Assembly: GCA_964650385.1 (NCBI GenBank)
Contig: CAZYTP010000023.1
Span: forward strand, 1 to 32,163
Direction of reading: 5' to 3'
DNA: 32,163 nucleotides
Source of the DNA: JAUSPI01 sp964650385
Lineage (GTDB): Bacteria > Desulfobacterota > Syntrophia > Syntrophales > JADFWA01
The translations under genes and the position numbers were made by a program. Shown here piece after piece: positions 16,862 to 24,339 of the stretch. The notes below the pieces were generated by a model, which saw only the letters and a program-made list of their open reading frames with translations, ran no database searches and was not told the origin of the DNA. The number at the start of each line of letters is the position of its first letter. Within the stretch, counting starts at the first letter, position 1.

Positions 16862-19411
16862 CTACGCCCAGGTAATAAGCCCGGGAGCAAACTTGATCAG
16901 GTCATCTCCCTTGGGCCTTGCCCGTGCTGTGAAACCGTATCGCCCGGAATCGCGGCAGGTTATGTTGCAGGCATAAAGGTAATGTCCGTCTCCCATGTCT
17001 TTCAGTACAGTCATTTGCTGGGTTTGGCCGGCGGTCAGAATCTCTACGGACTTTAGATGTCCGTAATAAAGTTGTACTTCAACTTCATCCGGACTAAGTT
17101 TTCCCAGAGTCACCTCCGCTGTCACGCGAAAGGTTTGTCCCACACGAAACGGGTCGGCCGTATCACTTACAGGCGGCTCTATCCGAATGCCGTTCCAGAG
17201 ATTTCGGAGCCGTTCGTGCTGAGCCGCCAGACTCTTGGCTTCGGCGGCATCGTTTTCGAGGAGGGCGTTGAACCGCATTGCTGCCGGTATATAAAACCGC
17301 TTTTTGTATTCGCCCACCATCCTTTGGCTGGAAAAACTCTGCATAGCCATCTTCATCGATTCTTTCATCATCTTTACCCACCGTGTCGAAGTACCTCTGC
17401 TCTTTCTTTCATAAAAACAGGGGATCACATCGTTTTCCAGCACGTTGTAAAGGGCCTGACTTTCAATGGCGTCCTGGTAAGCCGGATCTGTATACTCCTC
17501 TCCGTTGCCTATCTGCCATCCCCTTTCCTCGGAGTATCCTTCGCACCACCATCCATCAAGGACGCTCAAGTTGAGCACGCCATTGATGGCCGCCTTCATA
17601 CCGGAAGTACCGCATGCCTCAAACGGCCGCCTGGGGGTATTGAGCCACACATCCGCCCCCTGTACCAGGTGCCGTGCTGTGTTTATGCTGTAGTCCTCGA
17701 GAAATATTATTCGATGGCGCGCACTCGCCCTGTTAGTAAACTGGATCAGGCGTTTGATCACTTCCTTTCCCTCATTGTCTTCAGGATGGGCCTTCCCCGA
17801 AAAAATAAACTGTACCGGGTGTGTCTTGGAATTAAGTATCGCCTCAAAACGCTCCAGATTGTGAAGCAGAAGGGTGGCCCGCTTGTAGGTGGCAAAGCGA
17901 CGGGCAAAAACGATTGTCAGTATGTCCTGATCCAGCACAGACTCGGCCTCCTTCATTATTGCTTTGGGGGAGTTGCAACGCTGGTGTTGCTCTACCATAC
18001 GTCTCCGGCAGTGACGAATAAGGCGAGAGTTGCTCATTTCATGGGCACGCATAAGTTCCTCGTCGTAGATTTCGTCAATCCTCTCAATAATGTCCGGGTT
18101 CGAGAGCTGCAAATGCCAATCAGGACCTAGATAGTTTTCGAAGAGGAGGGCGTTTTCATGTGAAATCCACGAAAGAATATGTATGCCGTTTGTGACATGG
18201 GTGATGGGTATTTCATCTTCAGGTCTCTCCGGCCAGACATGTGACCACATGCGCCGTGCCACACTCCCATGCAACTGGCTGACTCCATTGCAGTATTGGG
18301 ACATACGCAGCCCCAACGCAAACATGGAAAACGATCCGTCCGTATGTGTATTTTCTACTTTGCCCCACGATAAAATCTCATCCGCATCAGTGCTCAGTTT
18401 TTTTTCAAAAGGAATGAGACACGGCCTCACAAGATCAGTAGAAAACTTATCGTAACCGGCCCGCACGGGGGTATGTGTGGTAAAGACTGAAGTCCGCGGC
18501 ACGATCTCCAGAGCAGTTTTTAAATCGACATTATGTTTGGAAATGATTTGAGCAAGCCGTTCCAGACTTGAAAAGGCGGAATGCCCTTCATTCATATGGC
18601 ACACCGAGGGAAAGATATTTAAGGCTTCAAGGGCACGTATCCCGCCAATTCCCAAAAGTATCTCCTGGCTAAGGCGTTTCTTTTTATCGCCTCCGTAAAG
18701 GCTGGAGGTAATGTCTCGAACATAGGGGGGATTCTCCGGCAGATTCGTGTCAAGGAGATAGAGAGGGATACGACCAACTTTAATCTTCCAGACCATTGCA
18801 TTAATTTCACCAACTGGTCCGGTAACAGTAACATGTAAGTCCTTTCCTGAGTAATCGCGGACCCTCTCCACAGGAAGCTGATAGAGATCGGTTTCCGGAT
18901 ATTCCTCCTGCTGCCATCCCTCCTGGTTGAGAAACTGATGAAAGTAACCCTGTCGATAGAGAAGACCCACCCCTGTGAGGGGGAGAGAAATATCCGAGGC
19001 GGCCTTCAGATGGTCGCCCGAAAGGACTCCGAGTCCTCCGGCAAAGAGGGGAAGGCTTTCATGAATTCCAAACTCCATTGAAAAATAGGCGATTGTCCCG
19101 TACTGCCCGAACGTGGTATCGTACTGATCAACTCCTGTGAGGTGAAGTCTTTCAAAAGCCTTTCGCACCCGCTCCAGGTGGGCCAGAAAGCCACCATCTT
19201 CTGCCAGTTCCTCAAATCGTTCCTGAGAAATACGTGTCAAAAAGTCGATAGGGTTTCGTTCAGCCTCCACCCATAGGGAGGGATTGATGCGACGGAAGAG
19301 CTCTATGGCATCTTTCTGCCAGCACCACCAAAGATTACGCGATAATACCTCGAGAAAAGACAGAGGTCCCGGAATGTCAGGAAGCACCTTAAAAGTTTGC
19401 AAATGATTCAC
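16862..19411 (-). CDS. glgP: Alpha-glucan (glycogen) phosphorylase (GT35)
   Basis: An 849-aa enzyme releasing glucose-1-phosphate from alpha-1,4-glucans with pyridoxal phosphate. The N-terminal ~110 residues (LSRNLWWCWQKDAIELFRR) are the extension typical of the archaeal/Thermotoga-type phosphorylases. YFSMEFGIHESLPLFAGGLG follows. The PLP lysine is K606 in EACGTSGMKAAING, followed by NLSVLDGWWCEGY. The last ~120 residues form a beta-rich tail (DTADPFRVGQTFRVTAEV). Start is GTG at 19411 with only a weak GGGAAA upstream. It follows the CBM48 protein by 20 bp, and the pair is very likely co-transcribed, so the small carbohydrate-binding protein may help tether the enzyme to glycogen. Confidence 0.94.
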   Translation of the reverse strand: MNHLQTFKVLPDIPGPLSFLEVLSRNLWWCWQKDAIELFRRINPSLWVEAERNPIDFLTRISQERFEELAEDGGFLAHLERVRKAFERLHLTGVDQYDTTFGQYGTIAYFSMEFGIHESLPLFAGGLGVLSGDHLKAASDISLPLTGVGLLYRQGYFHQFLNQEGWQQEEYPETDLYQLPVERVRDYSGKDLHVTVTGPVGEINAMVWKIKVGRIPLYLLDTNLPENPPYVRDITSSLYGGDKKKRLSQEILLGIGGIRALEALNIFPSVCHMNEGHSAFSSLERLAQIISKHNVDLKTALEIVPRTSVFTTHTPVRAGYDKFSTDLVRPCLIPFEKKLSTDADEILSWGKVENTHTDGSFSMFALGLRMSQYCNGVSQLHGSVARRMWSHVWPERPEDEIPITHVTNGIHILSWISHENALLFENYLGPDWHLQLSNPDIIERIDEIYDEELMRAHEMSNSRLIRHCRRRMVEQHQRCNSPKAIMKEAESVLDQDILTIVFARRFATYKRATLLLHNLERFEAILNSKTHPVQFIFSGKAHPEDNEGKEVIKRLIQFTNRASARHRIIFLEDYSINTARHLVQGADVWLNTPRRPFEACGTSGMKAAINGVLNLSVLDGWWCEGYSEERGWQIGNGEEYTDPAYQDAIESQALYNVLENDVIPCFYERKSRGTSTRWVKMMKESMKMAMQSFSSQRMVGEYKKRFYIPAAMRFNALLENDAAEAKSLAAQHERLRNLWNGIRIEPPVSDTADPFRVGQTFRVTAEVTLGKLSPDEVEVQLYYGHLKSVEILTAGQTQQMTVLKDMGDGHYLYACNITCRDSGRYGFTARARPKGDDLIKFAPGLITWA

Positions 19412-19431
19412 TTTTTTAATTTCCCAAATAT

Positions 19432-19740
19432 TTAAATAGCAACAACTGAATTTTCACAATTACCAAAGTGAGATGGTAAATATTTATCGGCATCCCAATC
19501 ATTTTCCCAGTTCATCTCATCTATGAGATAACGAAACTGATATTCTCTCCCCTGTTCAAGATTGATGGTTACTGTAAATGACCCGTCTTTTAAGCATTTC
19601 ATAGGTGTTGCATAAATATCCCAGTTGTTAAACTCACCAACAACATGGACTGTTCTGGCTTCCCCGGCCGCTTCCCTGGGAAGCCTGAAAGTTACCTTGC
19701 ATATAGATCCGCTTTTTAGAAATTGTTTTTTGAGACTCAT
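19432..19740 (-). CDS. Stand-alone CBM48 (AMPK-beta-like glycogen-binding) protein
   Basis: A 102-aa protein made of a single early-set/CBM48 domain: CKVTFRLP, VHVVGEFNNWD, ATPMKCLKDGSFTVTINL, YQFRYLIDEMNWENDWDADKY. The Trp residues of NNWD and MNWENDWD are the expected glucan-contacting positions. It carries no catalytic domain. A strong ribosome binding site (AGGAGG) lies five bases before the ATG. It is first in a group with phosphorylase, glycogen synthase and branching enzyme, behind its own promoter. A close homologue runs off the right edge (31879) and a fragment lies at 28098. Confidence 0.9.
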   Translation of the reverse strand: MSLKKQFLKSGSICKVTFRLPREAAGEARTVHVVGEFNNWDIYATPMKCLKDGSFTVTINLEQGREYQFRYLIDEMNWENDWDADKYLPSHFGNCENSVVAI

Positions 19741-19766
19741 AGCAACCTCCTTCCTATTGACAATTA

Positions 19767-19786
19767 ATTGATTGATTGATTGATTG
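19767..19786. repeat. Tetranucleotide repeat (ATTG)5
   Basis: Five tandem ATTG units between the CBM48 ribosome binding site and its promoter. The predicted transcription start (about 19781) falls inside the repeat. Confidence 0.9.
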
Positions 19787-19787
19787 A

Positions 19788-19816
19788 ATTCTAAATTATC
19801 GCTCTCAAATAGTCAA
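19788..19816 (-). promoter_or_regulatory. Promoter of the CBM48-glgP-glgA-glgB genes
   Basis: Minus-strand TTGACT (19816-19811), 17-bp spacer, TAGAAT (19793-19788). It starts within the 87-bp gap after the debranching enzyme stop and points at the CBM48 gene. Confidence 0.6.
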
Positions 19817-19827
19817 TCTTAAAACCT

Positions 19828-22800
19828 CTAATCCATTAATTCCAAAAACACACGAAGCAGTTCACTCGCCCCCCAGGCTTGTGCGTCACAGCCGCGTTGC
19901 CTGTGGGGAAAATCCCCGTCCAGAATCTCCGGTACATGTCCTGCGCACCCCCGGTTGATGAGGACGGTACTGCTTGCAAGCCATGCTAAAGCGGTCTCCT
20001 TCCCTTTATTACCGTAAGCCTTGATCCAGGCCTCGCAAAAAGTGGGAAACAGCCAGGTCCAGGCCGTACCATTGTGGTATGCGGGTTTCCGCCTTGAGTC
20101 CTCATCTCCTGCATATTTCCCCTGGTATGGATTAAGGGGATCGTTACTCACCCTTTCCTGATGTACAATTGGAAGCGGATGGCGAACGGCCCGGTCTGCC
20201 AGGCTGCGGATGGCACCCGGAACAAGAAGTTCTTCACACGCCGTTACGATTTTTCGTGCGACGGTTGTGTCGGTGACGGCTTCCAGCGTCACGGCGAAAA
20301 GCTGATTCGGCCGGAGGGCGTCGTCCTGCTCTGCCCGGCTTGCCGGCACTCCGGGACGGGCGTGGAGGCAGTCCGACAGGTATCCTTCTTCTTCGAGCAT
20401 AAAGAAGTCTAAAATCGATGACTGTACCTGCAATGCCCTCTTTTCCCAATCGCTTCCGTTACCGTCAGGGTCGATACGGGCTAAAAAGGAGAGCGCGGCA
20501 TACCAGAGGGCCTGGATTTCGATTGGATATCCTTCGCGTGGCGTCCCTGCAGGGTGATTGGTGTCCATCCAGGTAAAATGGGCGGGACTGAAAATCAAGC
20601 CAGATTCCGTATCCATCCGGATGCCGTTGAAAGTGCCTCTGGTAAAGAAACGCCCTATTGAAAGGAGTACCTGGCGTATTGTCCGGTCGCCACACTCGGC
20701 GTCGAGAAAGGCTTCATTTCCTTCGGCACAAACGAGATCGGAGCATGCCAGAAAAAACCACAGCGGTGCGTCAGAGGTATCCCGGTTTGCTATGTCCTTA
20801 CCATGAATCACATTCGGAATCGTTCCTTCTCTTTCGAACTGTCCGAACTGTTTCAAGATAGCCCGGACATCTTCAGTCCTTTCTGTTTTTATCAAGCCTC
20901 GAATAAATATTAGTGTGTCGCGTCCCCAATCAAGAAACCAGGGATACCCTGCAATCACCGTCTTAAAGTTTTCCCGCTTCACCACATAGTGATCCACTGC
21001 GCCTTTCAGGGCTTCATCCAGTTTCCACGAGGTGTTTTCCTCAAAGGCAGATGACCCTGAATGCCGGGTCACGGGGGACTTTGTATCCTCTGTGTTACCG
21101 ATTTGCGCTGTTAGTTCAACAGCCTCCCCCCCCTTCAGGATTGCAGAAAAATAACCGGGGCTGAACAAATCCGAATCAGGGTCAAGGCCTCGCTCCGCCT
21201 CCAGGGGGCGGTGTACCATGTAATGCCACTCCGGTTCCCACACAAAGCCGCCCTTGGAGATCCAAACATGGAGTTTACGTTCCGCTTCAGGCGCAAAGAT
21301 AAAACCCTGGGAGTGTTTCTCTACAGAATTAGGCCAGTCATATTCCGGCCCCGTATACGCCTTGGTGATTTCGTGAAAATTGCGATCCTCAATGTCGGGA
21401 CGAAGAATGAGCCGAACCTCCTCATGGTCTGCCAGTTTCCCTTCCTCCCCTCCGGCAGTGTGACGGGAAAAGACCATGCGTACGGTATTCTTTCCAGGTA
21501 CCATCTCGATCCCTATATTGAACAATATATATTCTCCCTGACCGGTGGGAACGCGGTATCGCCAGAAGCCACGCGAATTGTAGTCAAAACAGAACGAGTC
21601 AAGACAATCATTGCAGATTTCCTGGGAGTAGTCTTGAAACACAATCCAGGCGCGGCACCGGGTGAACATGATCCGGCGATCTTCAGGATAAACAGGGTTT
21701 AGATTTGCAGCAAGGAGGGCATCATATTTACTGCGCAGCTCTCCCCATGAAACGTTGGCCCGAAGCATGCTTCCGCGGCCATTGCTCCCTAACAGGAGGA
21801 GTGGCCTGTTCAGCAATTCCGATCTTCTAAAGATTCTTTTCACCCCGGCATCTTCTGCCCGAGACAGGGAAAGAAGAGGCGCTTCGATATGTTCGCAATG
21901 TCCCGGAGTGTAAACCGACAGCTTCAGAGTATAAGGACGGTGGGACTTTGGGGCGGGTAATGGAGAAAAAAGAGCAAAAAACGATCCGTCGGAGCAAGAA
22001 AGACTCTCTTCCGGGGCATTAACCCGTCCTTTGTCCACAATTTGGGCTCGAAAGGACGTACCGGAACGGACCAGGAGAAAATGCTCCGGAGGCACCATTA
22101 CTTCCCGCCTTACGTCATTTGGCCATTGCCACGTTATCACACGGGGTTCCTGACTAAAGGGATTGAGGCTGCGACAGTACTCCACAGGATCTTCAGCCAG
22201 ATGTTTAGCGGCCTGATCTGTATCAAAATCCTCCAAATCCCGGACGCCTCCATAAAACCGGAACACATCAAGAGCCTTGGTACGCAGACGCTGTCTTTCA
22301 ATTCGCTCCGGAATTGTAAAGTCCGGACGGTCTGCATTGCGGATAAGGCCGATATCGCCTTTATCCGCGGTAAGGCAGAGAACCTGACCGGGCTCAAGAA
22401 GATAAGTGTGCTGTCCTCCGGACTCAGCAACGGTCACATCCTCTTCGGATAGGAGATCCACAAACACGGTGCTATCCATGCCTGCCTGCTGCGGATTCCA
22501 GGACCCAAGGGTTTCGTTTTTGTCATCGAGGTTCGCCACAATAAGAAGCCTTTTCCCGGAGGGAAGATGGTGGCGCATCAGGACGATGTGGTTTCCCCCT
22601 TCCTGTTGAATCAGTTTCAAGTCGGTTTTGTCGTAAAAGGCAGGATGAGCTTTCAGTAGGGTATTGAGGCGGCGGATATGTTGCACCTGGTTGGATGTCG
22701 CCCCCCAGTTAAGGGAAGGAGATTCGTGAACGTCGATCTTTTCTGTTGCGTACCACTCCACCCCATTGGCAAAACCAAAACCTCCCTGCTGAGAGCAAAG

Positions 22801-24117
22801 GGCGCACAGGGCGGTGCGCATCCGGGCATAGACCTTTGAGCGTGAGGCCAGGCGAATGTTGTCATGAGTTTCAGCAAAATGTATCATGATACCGTCACCT
22901 TTAGAAATTTCAGTGGCTTCGGGAAGGTAGTTTTCGATCTGGTTTCGGTCATAGTTTTGAAACAGTTCCGAATAAGCCCAGTCAAAGTTGGCTGTATTCA
23001 GTATGTCACGAGTCACGGAGATTTTTCCGCCAAGTCCTTCAAGAAGAAAAACAGTGTCGGGATATTGATCACGGACAATGGCAACGATATACTTCCAGGC
23101 AGGGACCGGAATCATGTATCCTGCATCGCACCGGAATCCGTCCACGCCCCTCCGGCACCACGTGAGAAAGATATCTGCCATGTATCGCCACAGGTCTTTA
23201 TGGGTGTAATCGAGTGCTGTCAGGTCTTCCCATAGCACACCCCATGCTCCGGGAACCTTTATTCGGCCGTCACTATCCCGGATAAGCCATTGTGGATGGG
23301 TCGTGTGGAGACTGGCGGCCCATCCTGTGTGGTTGATGGCGATATCCATAAGGACTTTTGCGTTTCGTTCATGAACTGCGTCGACAAGCTCGATGAACTG
23401 TTCCAGGGGGGTGACCCGTGTATCGAATTCCGCCAGGGCCGGATCAACGGCAGTGAAACTAAGCGCCGCATAAGGACTTCCAAATCGTCCCATACAGGGG
23501 TAAGTGGTTGGTGTAGGATGGATGGGAAGCAGTTGAAGTATCCGGCATCCGAGTTCTCCTACAATGAAATCGAGCTCCCGGATCAGATCACGAAAGGTTC
23601 CGGACGGCGGGATCACTGCATAACCGGCTTTGTCAAGAACCTGGATACTTCCATCTTCCGACGGATCAGGGGTACCGCCACCTCCCTTATTCGGGCCGAA
23701 CTGCCGTACGAATGCATTATAGATTATGTTCGAGCAACAGGTATCTGCTGTCTCCACGTTGATAATGGTGTTGGGACCACGTGGCCAGAGCGAGCTTGAC
23801 TCCCCTTCTTTTAAAAAGAAGCTTTTGGCCTGAAAATGCCCAACTTCACAAAGAGGGAGGGTAACCTGAAAGTGCCGGTCATCAACTCGTTTCATCGGGA
23901 TATCAAACCAGTCCCGTCCCAGTGGGGGCTCATCATGGTTGACTTCCCGGATGATTTCGTTCCTTGCGATTTGCGCATGCCCGATGTTGGTACGGAGCCA
24001 CGCCCCCCCCTTTTCTGGATGAGAAAGGGAAAGGGTGAAGGTCCGGGTATCACCCCGAAACATAAGAATACGTGTTCCAGGTGCAGGATCCTGCATGACC
24101 CAGTTTGAGTTGTTCAT
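19828..24117 (-). CDS. Two-domain glycogen debranching enzyme (GH13 + GH133)
   Basis: A 1429-aa protein. Residues about 150-560 are a GH13 alpha-amylase-type barrel with DIAINHTG, D331 in FRCDAGYMIP, E360 in LLEGLGG and D419 in ETHDNIR. A ~400-residue middle with beta-sandwich character follows. The C-terminal ~370 residues are an amylo-alpha-1,6-glucosidase (GDE_C/GH133) domain: GYPWFLDWGRDTLIFIRGL, IPNVIHGKDIANRDTSDAPLW, GYPIEIQALW and YHNGTAWTW. This combination, 4-alpha-glucanotransferase plus alpha-1,6-glucosidase, mirrors the eukaryotic debranching enzyme AGL in layout. Start has GAGGAA just before the ATG. It would remove branch stubs left by the phosphorylase. A promoter and an operator-like palindrome lie directly upstream. 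Confidence 0.9.
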   Translation of the reverse strand: MNNSNWVMQDPAPGTRILMFRGDTRTFTLSLSHPEKGGAWLRTNIGHAQIARNEIIREVNHDEPPLGRDWFDIPMKRVDDRHFQVTLPLCEVGHFQAKSFFLKEGESSSLWPRGPNTIINVETADTCCSNIIYNAFVRQFGPNKGGGGTPDPSEDGSIQVLDKAGYAVIPPSGTFRDLIRELDFIVGELGCRILQLLPIHPTPTTYPCMGRFGSPYAALSFTAVDPALAEFDTRVTPLEQFIELVDAVHERNAKVLMDIAINHTGWAASLHTTHPQWLIRDSDGRIKVPGAWGVLWEDLTALDYTHKDLWRYMADIFLTWCRRGVDGFRCDAGYMIPVPAWKYIVAIVRDQYPDTVFLLEGLGGKISVTRDILNTANFDWAYSELFQNYDRNQIENYLPEATEISKGDGIMIHFAETHDNIRLASRSKVYARMRTALCALCSQQGGFGFANGVEWYATEKIDVHESPSLNWGATSNQVQHIRRLNTLLKAHPAFYDKTDLKLIQQEGGNHIVLMRHHLPSGKRLLIVANLDDKNETLGSWNPQQAGMDSTVFVDLLSEEDVTVAESGGQHTYLLEPGQVLCLTADKGDIGLIRNADRPDFTIPERIERQRLRTKALDVFRFYGGVRDLEDFDTDQAAKHLAEDPVEYCRSLNPFSQEPRVITWQWPNDVRREVMVPPEHFLLVRSGTSFRAQIVDKGRVNAPEESLSCSDGSFFALFSPLPAPKSHRPYTLKLSVYTPGHCEHIEAPLLSLSRAEDAGVKRIFRRSELLNRPLLLLGSNGRGSMLRANVSWGELRSKYDALLAANLNPVYPEDRRIMFTRCRAWIVFQDYSQEICNDCLDSFCFDYNSRGFWRYRVPTGQGEYILFNIGIEMVPGKNTVRMVFSRHTAGGEEGKLADHEEVRLILRPDIEDRNFHEITKAYTGPEYDWPNSVEKHSQGFIFAPEAERKLHVWISKGGFVWEPEWHYMVHRPLEAERGLDPDSDLFSPGYFSAILKGGEAVELTAQIGNTEDTKSPVTRHSGSSAFEENTSWKLDEALKGAVDHYVVKRENFKTVIAGYPWFLDWGRDTLIFIRGLIKTERTEDVRAILKQFGQFEREGTIPNVIHGKDIANRDTSDAPLWFFLACSDLVCAEGNEAFLDAECGDRTIRQVLLSIGRFFTRGTFNGIRMDTESGLIFSPAHFTWMDTNHPAGTPREGYPIEIQALWYAALSFLARIDPDGNGSDWEKRALQVQSSILDFFMLEEEGYLSDCLHARPGVPASRAEQDDALRPNQLFAVTLEAVTDTTVARKIVTACEELLVPGAIRSLADRAVRHPLPIVHQERVSNDPLNPYQGKYAGDEDSRRKPAYHNGTAWTWLFPTFCEAWIKAYGNKGKETALAWLASSTVLINRGCAGHVPEILDGDFPHRQRGCDAQAWGASELLRVFLELMD

Positions 24118-24138
24118 GGTTCCTCAAATCGATAAATT

Positions 24139-24157
24139 GATAAGCGCTTGCTTTATC
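24139..24157. promoter_or_regulatory. Operator-like palindrome downstream of the debranching-enzyme promoter
   Basis: AAGCGCTT (24142-24149) is a perfect 8-bp palindrome of the AAnCGnTT type favoured by LacI/GalR-family regulators; outer arms GATAA and TTATC bracket it. It lies at about +2 to +20 from the predicted start, where a bound repressor would block transcription. No LacI-type regulator is in the window. Confidence 0.35.
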
Positions 24158-24165
24158 AGCGAAAG

Positions 24166-24194
24166 AGTATAGGAGAATGAAAGTTATGCGTCAA
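24166..24194 (-). promoter_or_regulatory. Promoter of the debranching enzyme
   Basis: Minus-strand TTGACG (24194-24189), 17-bp spacer, TATACT (24171-24166), about 50 bp upstream of the ATG at 24117. The debranching enzyme can therefore be transcribed separately from the GH57-GT5 gene. Confidence 0.6.
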
Positions 24195-24339
24195 GATAAA
24201 TAGGCCACAAAGTCAGGAAAGTTAGTATACGGTATCCGAGCCATGCCAAGTCGCCTTGATCTGCTTCATTACCATGAACTTGGGTTGGTCCACTGGGGTT
24301 AGGTTTGAAAAGGAATTTTTCTTTGAGACCGTAACAAAA

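Noticed and set aside
17057..18130. 357-codon plus-strand frame inside the phosphorylase gene
   Set aside because: It is antisense to a clear, fully conserved enzyme gene and has no family resemblance; a shadow frame. The same holds for the 268-codon frame at 9776-10582 over copA.
19757..19785. Perfect plus-strand TTGACA near the CBM48 start
   Set aside because: No -10 element at 16-18 bp (the sequence there is the ATTG repeat), and no plus-strand gene follows.
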